Below are positions 36,622-44,806 of a stretch of DNA of 64,000 nt, in pieces. Below the pieces are notes generated by a model, which did no database searches, was not told the origin of the DNA, and saw only the letters and a list, made by a program, of their open reading frames with translations. The stretch comes from Armatimonadota bacterium (GTDB lineage Bacteria; Armatimonadota; Fimbriimonadia; Fimbriimonadales; Fimbriimonadaceae), in NCBI GenBank assembly GCA_037138755.1, contig JBAXHT010000003.1, positions 364,398 through 428,397 of the forward strand, in the 5' to 3' direction. Both the position numbers and the translations under genes were made by a program. Every line of letters starts with the position of its first letter. Position 1 is the first letter of the stretch.

Positions 36622-38015
36622 TCTGATTTGTTTTCGTGTTGTTGCCGACGCCGTTCAGCCCACCCATCCTTGGTTACCTGACGAGCTCGTCCAAACCCGG
36701 CTCCGCCGGCAGGAATCTCGTCGGTGATGACTGATCCTGCCGCCGTGAGCGCCCCGTCGCCGATGGTTACCGGAGCGACAAGCGTTGAATTTGAACCCAC
36801 AAAAACGTTCTTTCCGATCGTTGTGCGGCTTTTCTTGTAGCCGTCGTAATTGCAGGTGATCGTGCCTGCGCCAATATTGGTCTCTTCGCCAATCTCGCTA
36901 TCGCCAATGTACGTGAGGTGGTTAACCTTCACGCCTTCGTGGAGGAGTGAACGGTTGACCTCGACGAAGTTGCCGAGACGCACTCCGGCTTTCAGAACCG
37001 TCTTCGGACGGACATTTGCAAATGGCCCGATTCGGCACTCGTTGCCAATCAGCGCCTCGTAGCCGTGTGAAAGAAAAATATAGCAATCGTCTCCGACCTG
37101 CATATCGGTCAACTTCACCTGGGGTCCGATTCGACTTCCCTTGCCGATGTTCGTTCCGCCTTCCAGGTAAGTGTTCGGCTCGATGACCGCATCCTGACCG
37201 ATCACGACTCGAGGCCCAATATACGTTGAGGCTGGATCAACAATCGTCACCCCGGCGCGCATGTGTCGCTCGTTGATCTGCTTTCGCAAGATCGCGTTTG
37301 CCTCTGCCAGCTGGACACGGTCATTGACTCCCAAGAGGATCGCCGGATCATCACTGATAAACGCGCTCACAGGTCGCCCCGATCCAGCGAAGTAGCCTAC
37401 GATATCCGTGAGGTAGTACTCGCCCTGAGCATTGTCCGACTTTAGTGTTTTCAATGCCTCGCGCAGGGCGGCCGCTTCGACGCAATACATTCCCGCATTC
37501 GCATGCCGAATCTGCTTCTCGACGTCGGTTGCGTCCTTTTGTTCCACGACTCTGGTTGCTTTGTCGCCTTCAACAACAACGCGACCATATCCGGAGGCGT
37601 CCATCAAGAGAGCTACCGACAACGTACAAACCCCGCTGTGCGCACCGAGGAATTCGCTGAAATAGTCGGTCGAAATCAGTGGCGTGTCTCCGCAGGCGAT
37701 GAGGACCGTTCCCTCGATCTCGCCGAGTTCGGCCAGCGCACACTGAACCGCGTGACCGGTCCCAAGCTGCTCATGCTGCCAGGCGTACTTGTAGCCGTCG
37801 CCGAGTTCAGAGATCAGAGATTCCCCACCGTGCCCGACGACGATAATCACCTCGTCAACCCCGGCAGCGATCATGTTATCCGCCACAAGTTTGACCATCG
37901 GAACTCCGCAAACACGGTGCAAGCACTTTGGCAGATCCGACTTCATCCGGGTGCCCTTCCCCGCAGCAAGAATCAATCCGGTCGTCGTGGCTTTCGGCAT
38001 AAGAGGGCGATTCAT
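36618..38015 (-). CDS. glmU: bifunctional GlmU (GlcN-1-P acetyltransferase / GlcNAc-1-P uridyltransferase)
   Basis: GlmU makes UDP-GlcNAc for peptidoglycan. 465 residues. The N-terminal Rossmann domain has LILAAGKGTRMKSDLPK and YAWQHEQLGTGHAVQ. The C-terminal left-handed beta-helix of hexapeptide repeats carries NYDGYKKSRTTIGKNVFVGS, with the catalytic and acetyl-CoA residues, and ends GSVITDEIP. An AGAGG precedes ATG 38015; ATG 38000 is an alternative. First gene of the glmU-prs-GH20 run. Confidence 0.96.
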   Translation of the reverse strand: MNRPLMPKATTTGLILAAGKGTRMKSDLPKCLHRVCGVPMVKLVADNMIAAGVDEVIIVVGHGGESLISELGDGYKYAWQHEQLGTGHAVQCALAELGEIEGTVLIACGDTPLISTDYFSEFLGAHSGVCTLSVALLMDASGYGRVVVEGDKATRVVEQKDATDVEKQIRHANAGMYCVEAAALREALKTLKSDNAQGEYYLTDIVGYFAGSGRPVSAFISDDPAILLGVNDRVQLAEANAILRKQINERHMRAGVTIVDPASTYIGPRVVIGQDAVIEPNTYLEGGTNIGKGSRIGPQVKLTDMQVGDDCYIFLSHGYEALIGNECRIGPFANVRPKTVLKAGVRLGNFVEVNRSLLHEGVKVNHLTYIGDSEIGEETNIGAGTITCNYDGYKKSRTTIGKNVFVGSNSTLVAPVTIGDGALTAAGSVITDEIPAGGAGFGRARQVTKDGWAERRRQQHENKSE

Positions 38016-38117
38016 TTTGCCTCTTTTAACGTGGCGTTTACAAGGGTGAAAGCCATCGGCTGCCCGTAGCCTTCAAATCAAGCCTTCGGCAATCCGAGGT
38101 TCCCACTCATCTGATAG

Positions 38118-38138
38118 CTGAAGTCTGAAGTCTGAAGA
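38118..38138. repeat. three tandem CTGAAGT 7-mers upstream of upp
   Basis: CTGAAGT, CTGAAGT and CTGAAGA follow one another directly (38118-38138), ending 3 bases before the TAAACT hexamer of upp. They could be an operator or plain slippage. Confidence 0.7.
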
Positions 38139-38153
38139 CTGTAAACTTCCAAC

Positions 38154-38774
38154 ATGTCCGTCCACGTCGTCGATCACCCCCTTGCCCAGCACTACCTGGC
38201 GCAGCTGCGCGACGTAAACACACAGCCCGAACGGTTTCGGCGCATCTCACGACACCTGACCACATTGCTCGTGATTGAAGCCACAAAGTCGCTTCTTCAG
38301 GTCGAAGAAACGGTGGTCACGCCGATCCAAAATACCAAGGTCCACATGCTCGGCGAAGGGCTCGCGGCAGTTCCGATCCTTCGAGCCGGTCTCTCTATGC
38401 TCGAGCCCGTCCTCGAACTGTTTCCCGACGTTGCGGTTGGCTACGTCGGCCTCGAGCGTAACGAGGACACCGCCGAAGCCCGCCGTTACTACATGAAGCT
38501 CCCGAGGCTCGAAGGCCGATTCTGCCTTGCCCTCGACCCAATGCTCGCCACGGGCGGCTCAGCGGCGAAGGCGATTACCGAGTTGAAGGCAAACGGCGCT
38601 AAGAAGGTCGCAATGGTCTGCGTGATCTCCGCTCCGGAAGGGATTGCCTTCCTCCAAGGGGAGCATCCAGATGTCGAGGTTTTCACGGCGTCGGTGGATG
38701 AACGACTAAACGACAAAAAGTACATCGTGCCAGGACTGGGAGACTTCGGCGACCGATTGTATGGGACGATGTAA
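38154..38774 (+). CDS. upp: uracil phosphoribosyltransferase
   Basis: Upp salvages uracil to UMP using PRPP. The 206-residue product has the family N-terminus VHVVDHPLAQHYLAQLRD, the VPILRAGLSML strand, PRPP loop ALDPMLATGGSAAKAI and the uracil-binding YIVPGLGDFGDR end. TAAACT (38142-38147) is 6 bases before the ATG and there is no ribosome site, so a leaderless mRNA is expected. It is divergent from glmU. Confidence 0.96.
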   Translation: MSVHVVDHPLAQHYLAQLRDVNTQPERFRRISRHLTTLLVIEATKSLLQVEETVVTPIQNTKVHMLGEGLAAVPILRAGLSMLEPVLELFPDVAVGYVGLERNEDTAEARRYYMKLPRLEGRFCLALDPMLATGGSAAKAITELKANGAKKVAMVCVISAPEGIAFLQGEHPDVEVFTASVDERLNDKKYIVPGLGDFGDRLYGTM

Positions 38775-38781
38775 TCGCGGC

Positions 38782-38886
38782 TTATTGCAGCCTAGGCATG
38801 ATTAGTTTAATCAACAGGCAGACAAATCCAAATCCGACAACTACCTTTGCACCTCGTAGCCGGTGGATTTTGAGCTTATCTTTCAT
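38782..38886 (-). CDS. possible 34-residue single-span membrane peptide
   Basis: An ATG at 38886 opens 34 codons ending TAA at 38784-38782. The peptide starts with a basic stretch (MKDKLKIHRLRGAK) followed by a hydrophobic span (VVVGFGFVCLLIKLIM), matching small inner-membrane proteins with the basic end inside. GGGG lies only 2 bases from the ATG, closer than normal. It fills the gap between upp and the MFS gene. No homology can be claimed. Confidence 0.4.
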   Translation of the reverse strand: MKDKLKIHRLRGAKVVVGFGFVCLLIKLIMPRLQ

Positions 38887-38940
38887 TTCCCCGTTGAAAC
38901 GAAGTCAGCATTCTTAGGTTCGGCACGATAAACTAAACCC

Positions 38941-40137
38941 ATGAAACCCAGATTGCAAGAAGCCGCGTTGCTCCTTGCGATCTTTTTCGACATGGTGGGG
39001 TTCACCATGTTGATCCCGAACATTCAGCTTCGCGCTGACTCCCTCCTCGGGGCCCACGCGCTTAAAGGCCCTATCATCGGGCTACTCCTTCAAAGCACGT
39101 TTATCATCCAGCTCATTGCTTCTCCCCAGTGGGGGCGCTTTGCCGACCGCGTCGGCGGCAAGAAAGTCTTTGTCGCCTGCCAGTGGCTCAGCGCACTCGC
39201 AATGCTGCTCTACGGCCTCGCTGAATCCATTCCCCTCCTCTTCCTCAGCCGAATCATGGCGGGCTTCGGCTCGGCTAACATTGCCGTTGGCCAATCCATG
39301 ATCGTCGCCAGTACCGACGAGACCCATCGAAAGGTCGTCCTTGGCCGCCTCAGCGCGGCGATCTCGGCCGGGAGCATCCTTGGCCCGGCGATCGGCGGAT
39401 TCAGCGCGCACTACTTCGGCAATCATTGGATCGGCGTCGTCGGAGCCGCCATCTCCGCCGCCGGGGGCCTTCTGGTCCTCGCTTTTGTTCCCGAGATCAA
39501 GCCTGCCCCAAAAGAGCACCAGAAGCTCAAATGGATCGACCTCAGCTTCTTCCAGAAATACCCCTCAATCAAGCCATTCTTCTGGATTGCGGTCGCCGCC
39601 AGCTTTGCCCTCGCCACTCTCGAAGGCACCTTTGGACGCCTGATCCGGGACACCCTCGGATACGGGGAACGCGAGTTTGGAATCATCTTTAGCTATGAAG
39701 GACTGCTCGGCGTTCTGGTCAGTGCCTTCTTTCTTCAGTGGCTTGGACGAAAGTTCTGCGACACGACACTGCTCAGAATTGGCTACATCCTCCAAGGTGT
39801 CGGCCTCGTGGTCAACCCCTTCGTCGCACCGCTCATCAGCATCGCACCCGGCATGGTCTGGCTGATCCTCGCATCCACGTTTTATGCTGTCGGGGCCGGA
39901 ATTGTCAGCCCGACCCTCAGCGCCCTCACCTCCAACTCAGTGCCCGACGAAGCCCAAGGCGAACTCTTCGGAAACCTCCAAGCCGCCCGGACGTTTGGGT
40001 TCATCATCGGCCCAATCGTCGGCGGAGCCCTTTTCGACATCTGGCATGCCGCGCCATATATCTTCGCTGCCTTGGTCTGCCTCGCTGTCGCATTTGCCCT
40101 CCCTGCAATCTGCGCCTGCCACCCGAAGAAGGCATGA
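38941..40137 (+). CDS. MFS transporter, DHA1 drug-efflux type
   Basis: A 398-residue, 12-span major facilitator resembling TetA/Bmr-type exporters. The motif GRFADRVGGKKVF follows TM2 and motif C-like GPAIGGF lies in TM5. NSVPDEAQGELFGNLQAARTFGFIIGP after TM10 is characteristic of TetA-like carriers. Substrate unknown. TAAACT (38929-38934) lies 6 bases before the ATG. Its stop overlaps the aat start by 4 bases. Confidence 0.87.
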   Translation: MKPRLQEAALLLAIFFDMVGFTMLIPNIQLRADSLLGAHALKGPIIGLLLQSTFIIQLIASPQWGRFADRVGGKKVFVACQWLSALAMLLYGLAESIPLLFLSRIMAGFGSANIAVGQSMIVASTDETHRKVVLGRLSAAISAGSILGPAIGGFSAHYFGNHWIGVVGAAISAAGGLLVLAFVPEIKPAPKEHQKLKWIDLSFFQKYPSIKPFFWIAVAASFALATLEGTFGRLIRDTLGYGEREFGIIFSYEGLLGVLVSAFFLQWLGRKFCDTTLLRIGYILQGVGLVVNPFVAPLISIAPGMVWLILASTFYAVGAGIVSPTLSALTSNSVPDEAQGELFGNLQAARTFGFIIGPIVGGALFDIWHAAPYIFAALVCLAVAFALPAICACHPKKA

Positions 40138-40724
40138 ACGGCAAGGACCTCCGCGTCGAACTGCTGAGGGAGGCCTACGCCGAAGGATGGTTTCCGATGA
40201 CCGTGGACGAAGAAGCCAATGAAGTCGAGTGGTTCCAACCTTATGAGCGTTGCTTGTTTCCGGTCGAAGGAATCCGAGTCTCGAAATCCCTCCGGAAAAC
40301 TCTGAACTCCAACACGTTCACTGTCACGTTTGACACAGCCTTTGAAGAAGTCATGTGGGCGTGCCGACGGCCAGAGGACAATTGGATCACCAAAGATTTC
40401 GTCCGGGTGTACGGAGAAGCCCATAGGCAAGGCTGGGGGCATTCCTGTGAAGTTTGGCTCGCGGAAGAGCTGGTTGGCGGAACTTACGGGCTTGCCCTTG
40501 GCGGCGCCTTCTTCGCTGAATCAATGTTTCACAGAGTGACCGATGCGTCGAAAGTCGCACTCTTCCACATGGTCGAAACTTGCCGCGCAAAAGGGTTCGT
40601 ACTCTTTGATGCACAAATCTTGAATCCTCACCTTGCATCGCTCGGGGCTTACACGATCACAAATCAGGCATATATGCATATGATGAAGAGCGCGTTAAGG
40701 GTGCGAACAGAGTGGTCTACTTGA
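40134..40724 (+). CDS. aat: leucyl/phenylalanyl-tRNA-protein transferase
   Basis: Aat adds Leu or Phe to proteins with N-terminal Lys/Arg, marking them for ClpS/ClpAP. The 196-residue product is a little short but has the family elements: EGWFPM, VEWFQPYERCLFP, HRQGWGHSCEVW, the GGAFFAESMFHRVTDASKVAL core and LFDAQILNPHLASLGA. Start ATG 40134 overlaps the MFS stop as ATGA, so it is coupled to the transporter. A longer in-frame extension upstream is only antiframe sequence of the MFS gene. Confidence 0.93.
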   Translation: MNGKDLRVELLREAYAEGWFPMTVDEEANEVEWFQPYERCLFPVEGIRVSKSLRKTLNSNTFTVTFDTAFEEVMWACRRPEDNWITKDFVRVYGEAHRQGWGHSCEVWLAEELVGGTYGLALGGAFFAESMFHRVTDASKVALFHMVETCRAKGFVLFDAQILNPHLASLGAYTITNQAYMHMMKSALRVRTEWST

Positions 40725-40749
40725 CTTTTGGTTCAGGATTTGCTATGAA
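40721..40749 (+). promoter_or_regulatory. sigma-70-type promoter for the 40778 gene
   Basis: TTGACT (40721-40726) and TATGAA (40744-40749) are separated by 17 bases. Start of transcription would be near 40756, leaving a short leader with AAGAGG (40768-40773) before ATG 40778. The -35 overlaps the aat stop codon. Confidence 0.6.
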
Positions 40750-40777
40750 TGAATCGGTATTCTAACCAAGAGGCACA

Positions 40778-41272
40778 ATGGCGTCCAAAATCATGACCAT
40801 CACCGAGATCGAATCAGCTTATAAAAAGCTGGGCAGCGATCCTAACATGCGAGCGCTTTCGGCAGTTCTGAGAATTGGCGCGGAGCAGATCGAACGACGC
40901 GGCCGCCTCGGAATCTTCCGAAACCTCGTCTTCATCACCGCCTGTCTTGCAATTCTGTTTACAATTGTTGCCGCGACGCCGCTGGTTCCCCAAAAGGTCA
41001 AGGCGGCCTTGCAAATTTGGGAATACATTTCGGTCGGTGTCTGCGTTTTCTCGGTCGGCATCCTTTGGCGTGTTCGTAGCAAGCTCGAGGTTTATCTGCA
41101 GGATCAGAACAAGATTCGCGCCCTTATGGTCGAGTATTCCCAGCGGATCGTCGGTGTTCCAACCTTTAACCCAACTCCGCTCTCCGAAGAATTGCGTGGC
41201 ACGCTGCGCGAAGCTCTTCGCAAGCAAGGCGGCGGAAGCTCCGACCTCGAAGCAATCGTTGACCGAAGCTAA
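40778..41272 (+). CDS. two-span membrane protein, unknown
   Basis: A 164-residue protein: a helical N-terminal part (TITEIESAYKKLGSDPNMRAL), two membrane segments (about residues 47-67 and 83-102), and a charged helical C-terminal part ending in ELRGTLREALRKQ. No family recognised. AAGAGG precedes the ATG, making this one of the genes with a conventional ribosome site and promoter. Confidence 0.6.
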   Translation: MASKIMTITEIESAYKKLGSDPNMRALSAVLRIGAEQIERRGRLGIFRNLVFITACLAILFTIVAATPLVPQKVKAALQIWEYISVGVCVFSVGILWRVRSKLEVYLQDQNKIRALMVEYSQRIVGVPTFNPTPLSEELRGTLREALRKQGGGSSDLEAIVDRS

Positions 41273-41286
41273 AGTATGCTTGCCGC

Positions 41287-42726
41287 ATGATTGCGGGTTC
41301 GCTGATTCTTGGTTCTAGTTCGATCCTCATTTCTGGAGGATTGCTGGTTGATGGCAGCGGAGCGAAGCCTCGAATCGCCGATGTTCGCCTCCGCGGTTCT
41401 GCGATTCTCGCCATCGGCTCGCTCAAGCCGCTTCGGGGCGAAACCGTTATCTCCGCAAAGGGTTTAGTCGTCTCACCCGGCTTCATCGATGCTCACAGCC
41501 ATGCGCTGGGAGGCATAGAGAAGGAGCCGACTGCGCTTAGCCAACTGATGCAAGGCATTACCACCGCCGTGGGTGGTCAAGACGGAGGTTGGTCACAGCC
41601 CATCGCCAAAGAGTTCGCCGAAATCGAGCGAATCAAGCCATCCATCAACTTCGCGCTCTTTTCTGGCCACGGTGGGCTCCGGGCCGAGGCGATGGGCAAA
41701 GACTACAAGCGAGTTGCAACCGCCGCCGAGATCGAGCGAATGAAGGCACTCTTATCTGCCGACATGAGGGCGGGAGCACTCGGCCTCAGTAGCGGCCTCG
41801 AATACGATCCCGGCTACTACAGCGACACCAACGAACTCGTTCAACTCGCCAAGGTTGCGAAACAAGGCATCTACATCTCCCACGTCCGCGACGAGGCCGA
41901 TAAGGCAATGGAAGCTTTCCAGGAACTGGCGAAAATCGGAAAAGAGGGTTCTCTTCACGCTCAGATTAGCCACATCAAGCTGGGAAGCAAAGCGGTCTGG
42001 AACAAAACCGCTGATGTTCTGAAGCTGATCGAAAAGGAAAAACTGACCGCCGACGTTTATCCGTACACCTACTGGCAATCCACCATCGCTGCTCTCTCGC
42101 CGAGCCGGGATTGGGAGAACGACGAGATTTGGGTGAAAGCCCTTGACGATGTCGGAGGACCCCAAAACGTTCGCCTTAGCACCTATACTCCGAATCCGGC
42201 GTGGGTTGGCAAGAACTTAGAAGAAATTGCTAAGGAGACCGGAAAGACCCCGATCAAGATCATCCAGGAGATCCTTCGGACCACAAACGAAGAGGGGCGC
42301 CAAAGCGTCGTCGTCACCGCGATGCAAGAGAGCGACCTGATCCAATTCATCAAGCATCCTCGCATCATGTTCTGCTCGGACGGCAGCATCGGCGGTAGCC
42401 ATCCCCGAGGCGCCGGCTCGTTCCCGCGCATCATTGGACGGTATGTCCGCGAAAAGAAGGTCATCTCCCTCCAAGAGGCGATCCGAAAAATGACCTCCTT
42501 CCCGGCCCAGGTTTTCAAGCTGAAGAATCGGGGCTGGATCAAAAAGGGCTACGTGGCCGATATCGTCGTGTTCGATCCAAAAACGATCACTGACCATGCC
42601 ACTCCGACGGATTCTACGGCCCTGAGCACGGGAGTTCGAGAGGTTTTCGTGAACGGAGTGCACACGATTCAAGGAGTCAAATTTTCTGGGATGAGAGCAG
42701 GTTTGGCGATTTCTAGAGGGCTGTAG
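41287..42726 (+). CDS. D-aminoacylase-type amidohydrolase, exported
   Basis: A 479-residue metal-dependent amidohydrolase. The N-terminal LISGGLLVDGSGAKPRIADV and VVSPGFIDAHSHA are the N-acyl-D-amino-acid deacylase/dihydroorotase pattern. Metal ligands include HSH, HVRDE, the QISHIKLGS His, and Asp in FCSDGSIGG. A signal-like start (MIAGSLILGSSSILIS) suggests export. The likely reaction is hydrolysis of N-acyl-D-amino acids, perhaps from peptidoglycan. TATGCT (41275-41280) lies 6 bases before the ATG, so leaderless. Confidence 0.84.
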   Translation: MIAGSLILGSSSILISGGLLVDGSGAKPRIADVRLRGSAILAIGSLKPLRGETVISAKGLVVSPGFIDAHSHALGGIEKEPTALSQLMQGITTAVGGQDGGWSQPIAKEFAEIERIKPSINFALFSGHGGLRAEAMGKDYKRVATAAEIERMKALLSADMRAGALGLSSGLEYDPGYYSDTNELVQLAKVAKQGIYISHVRDEADKAMEAFQELAKIGKEGSLHAQISHIKLGSKAVWNKTADVLKLIEKEKLTADVYPYTYWQSTIAALSPSRDWENDEIWVKALDDVGGPQNVRLSTYTPNPAWVGKNLEEIAKETGKTPIKIIQEILRTTNEEGRQSVVVTAMQESDLIQFIKHPRIMFCSDGSIGGSHPRGAGSFPRIIGRYVREKKVISLQEAIRKMTSFPAQVFKLKNRGWIKKGYVADIVVFDPKTITDHATPTDSTALSTGVREVFVNGVHTIQGVKFSGMRAGLAISRGL

Positions 42727-42733
42727 TTATCGA

Positions 42734-43189
42734 CTAAGATGACGATTTGCTGAACCGGATCAAATGGTCCTCAAACATCCGAAAGGTGTCGCGGTTGACA
42801 ACACTCAAATCGACCTCCAAGACGAATTGCTCCGACTCCTCACCGCTCCAAACATCAATCAAATCCGCTCCAAAGCCCCTTGCGACCAAATCGAAGATAA
42901 CGTCGTAGAGTTGCCGTGTTCCTTCAATCGAATCAGGTTCTTCTTGCCTCCAATCTTCAGGTTCACTGAACTCTGGTTCATAAGTGCTGCCGTCCTCAAG
43001 GTAAAGACTCACGTGCCTAAATTCGCAACTGCAACATCGATGCTCATCGGTCAAGAACCAACGATTTTCGAATTGGAGTCTCTTGAGGAGTGGCTCTGTC
43101 TCCACCGCGGGCAGAAACACCAGAAGCTTTGAATCCCGAGCCGACAAGTCTTCGGCTGAATCAGTTGATAAGAAAACCGTATAACACAA
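42734..43189 (-). CDS. unknown acidic protein with CCSCEFRH motif
   Basis: A 151-residue acidic cytoplasmic protein beginning MCYTVFLSTDSAEDL (TTG start 43189, with GGGGAGG upstream). A cysteine cluster HRCCSCEFRH near residues 50-59 could bind metal. The remainder is helical and acidic (EFSEPEDWRQEEPDSIEG). Similar proteins with an MCYTV start exist as I recall, but I cannot name a function. Convergent with the amidohydrolase. Confidence 0.6.
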   Translation of the reverse strand: MCYTVFLSTDSAEDLSARDSKLLVFLPAVETEPLLKRLQFENRWFLTDEHRCCSCEFRHVSLYLEDGSTYEPEFSEPEDWRQEEPDSIEGTRQLYDVIFDLVARGFGADLIDVWSGEESEQFVLEVDLSVVNRDTFRMFEDHLIRFSKSSS

Positions 43190-43226
43190 AGCCGTTTACC
43201 TCCCCAATCATTGTATGCTACGCCCC

Positions 43227-44099
43227 ATGAATCGACGCGACTTTCTCACCGGAACTCTCGCCTTCGGCGCGGCATCCTTGCTCCCCGCCGCCGAGCCCAA
43301 AGCGGGACCCTGGTTCAAGATTTCCCTTGCCGAGTGGTCGCTTCATCGCACGATTTTCGGGGGCGAAATGACCAACCTCGACTTCCCCAAAGTCGCTCGC
43401 GAGAAGTACGGAATTGACGCCGTCGAGTATGTGAACCAGTTCTTCAAGGACAAGGCAAAAGACGAGAAGTATCTCGCAGAGCTCAAGCAGAATTGTAAGG
43501 ACAACGGCGTCAAAAGTGTTCTCATCATGTGCGATGGAGAGGGCGCAACGGGCGATCCCGACGCCGCCAAGCGCACCCAGGCCGTCGAGAACCACTACAA
43601 GTGGGTTGATGCCGCCAAGTTCCTTGGTTGCCACAGCATTCGGGTCAATGCACAGTCTCGCGGAACCCGCGAGGAGCAAGCCAAGCTCTGCGCCGATGGC
43701 CTGGCTCGACTCGGCGATTACGGAGCTAAAGTCGGAATCGGAGTGATCGTGGAGAACCACGGCGGAATCAGCAGCCACGGCGACTGGCTCGCCGACGTGA
43801 TGCGGCGAGTGAACATGAAGAACGTCGGCACCTTGCCAGACTTCGGCAATTTCTATGAGTACGACCGCTACCAAGGAGTCGAAGACCTGATGCCGTTCGC
43901 GAAGGGCGTCAGTGCCAAGTCAAACGACTTCGGCCCCGATGGTAACGAGCTCAACATGGACTACTATCGCCTACTCGACATCGTCAAGCAAGCGGGTTAC
44001 CGAGGGCGAATCGGTATTGAGTACGAAGGCAACCGCCTCAGCGAGCACCACGGAATTCTGAAGACGAAGGCGATTCTGCAAGAAGTCTTAAGAGCCTAG
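43227..44099 (+). CDS. Tat-exported xylose isomerase-like TIM-barrel protein
   Basis: A 290-residue protein of the sugar-phosphate isomerase/AP-endonuclease-2 TIM-barrel superfamily. The N-terminus MNRRDFLTGTLAFGAA is a twin-arginine signal. Metal-binding residues fit ENHGG, LPDFGN and IGIEYEG strands. Related exported proteins in planctomycete-like bacteria are annotated hydroxypyruvate isomerase-like; the substrate is unknown. I use ATG 43227, since TATGCT (43214-43219) overlaps an earlier ATG at 43215 and lies 7 bases from this one. The stop overlaps a convergent thioredoxin gene by 4 bases. Confidence 0.82.
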   Translation: MNRRDFLTGTLAFGAASLLPAAEPKAGPWFKISLAEWSLHRTIFGGEMTNLDFPKVAREKYGIDAVEYVNQFFKDKAKDEKYLAELKQNCKDNGVKSVLIMCDGEGATGDPDAAKRTQAVENHYKWVDAAKFLGCHSIRVNAQSRGTREEQAKLCADGLARLGDYGAKVGIGVIVENHGGISSHGDWLADVMRRVNMKNVGTLPDFGNFYEYDRYQGVEDLMPFAKGVSAKSNDFGPDGNELNMDYYRLLDIVKQAGYRGRIGIEYEGNRLSEHHGILKTKAILQEVLRA

Positions 44100-44587
44100 A
44101 GAGCCCACTTCTTGAGGAAGTCCATCACCTTCACTGGATCGTGCGCTGGTCCGGTTTCGAGAAGGCCCGTATCCTGCGAGTGTAGCAACTTGCCTTTTGC
44201 ATCTAGGACAAACAGGTGCGGGTATCCACTGATTTTGGGAAACTTAGAAAGCAGCGCTTTGTTGTCATTTTCTTGGCTAAAGTTGACCTTGACGATCACG
44301 TACTTCGCCTTTAACAACTTGCCAATCTCAGCGTCGGACTGAAACAGCTTGTCGAGCTTGTGGCACCAGCTACACCAGTTCCCACCAACGTCAACCAAAA
44401 TTCGCTTCTTCTCCTTTGCGGCTTGTCGAATCCCTGCCTTCAGGTCTTTCTCTGCATCTCGTGACGGATCGAAGATCTTTTCACTCGGCAATGCCTGAGC
44501 CGGGGCGGCACCTTGCGGCGATGCAAATGAAAATGCAGATGAGAGGAGGAGTCCGGAGAGCAAGATTGCCGGAGTAGCGAGTCGCAT
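44096..44587 (-). CDS. exported thioredoxin-like protein
   Basis: A 163-residue exported protein: signal peptide (1-22, ASP region cleavage), then a thioredoxin fold with the active site Cys72-Ser-Trp-Cys75 in GGNWCSWCHKLD, cis-Pro in SGYPHLFVLD and a GLLETG end. Such CxxC proteins reduce or isomerise disulfides, often in cytochrome maturation. The adjacent exported proteins may be clients, but no evidence says so. Confidence 0.83.
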   Translation of the reverse strand: MRLATPAILLSGLLLSSAFSFASPQGAAPAQALPSEKIFDPSRDAEKDLKAGIRQAAKEKKRILVDVGGNWCSWCHKLDKLFQSDAEIGKLLKAKYVIVKVNFSQENDNKALLSKFPKISGYPHLFVLDAKGKLLHSQDTGLLETGPAHDPVKVMDFLKKWAL

Positions 44588-44614
44588 ACTTGAATATAAC
44601 CGAACTTGAGCTCC

Positions 44615-44806
44615 CTACATTCCCCATTTTCGATGAGGCGGCTCAAGATTAGGAGCCGCCGCTTCCAGAACCACTTTGGGGGCCTTTGCGAGAATCCGCT
44701 CCCTAAGAATCATTTGTTCAACCAACTCTTCCATCGAGCAATTTTGCTCAGCGGCCCTCGCGACCAGGAACTCGTAGTCCTCACCTGAAACCGAAACAGA
44801 CTTCAT
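44615..44806 (-). CDS. small helical protein, ribbon-helix-helix-like
   Basis: A 63-residue protein: KSVSVSGEDYEFLVARAAEQ followed by SMEELVEQMILRER and a Pro-rich tail. The strand-helix-helix order resembles RHH (CopG/MetJ-type) DNA-binding antitoxins, but no toxin gene is adjacent. Its ATG overlaps the stop of the GH16 gene (44803), so the two are translated together. The function is a guess. Confidence 0.5.
   Translation of the reverse strand: MKSVSVSGEDYEFLVARAAEQNCSMEELVEQMILRERILAKAPKVVLEAAAPNLEPPHRKWGM

Noticed and set aside
39738..40133. N-terminal extension of aat
   Set aside because: The extension is an alternative frame of the MFS gene, basic and Pro-rich; the ATGA overlap at 40134 gives the normal Aat start.
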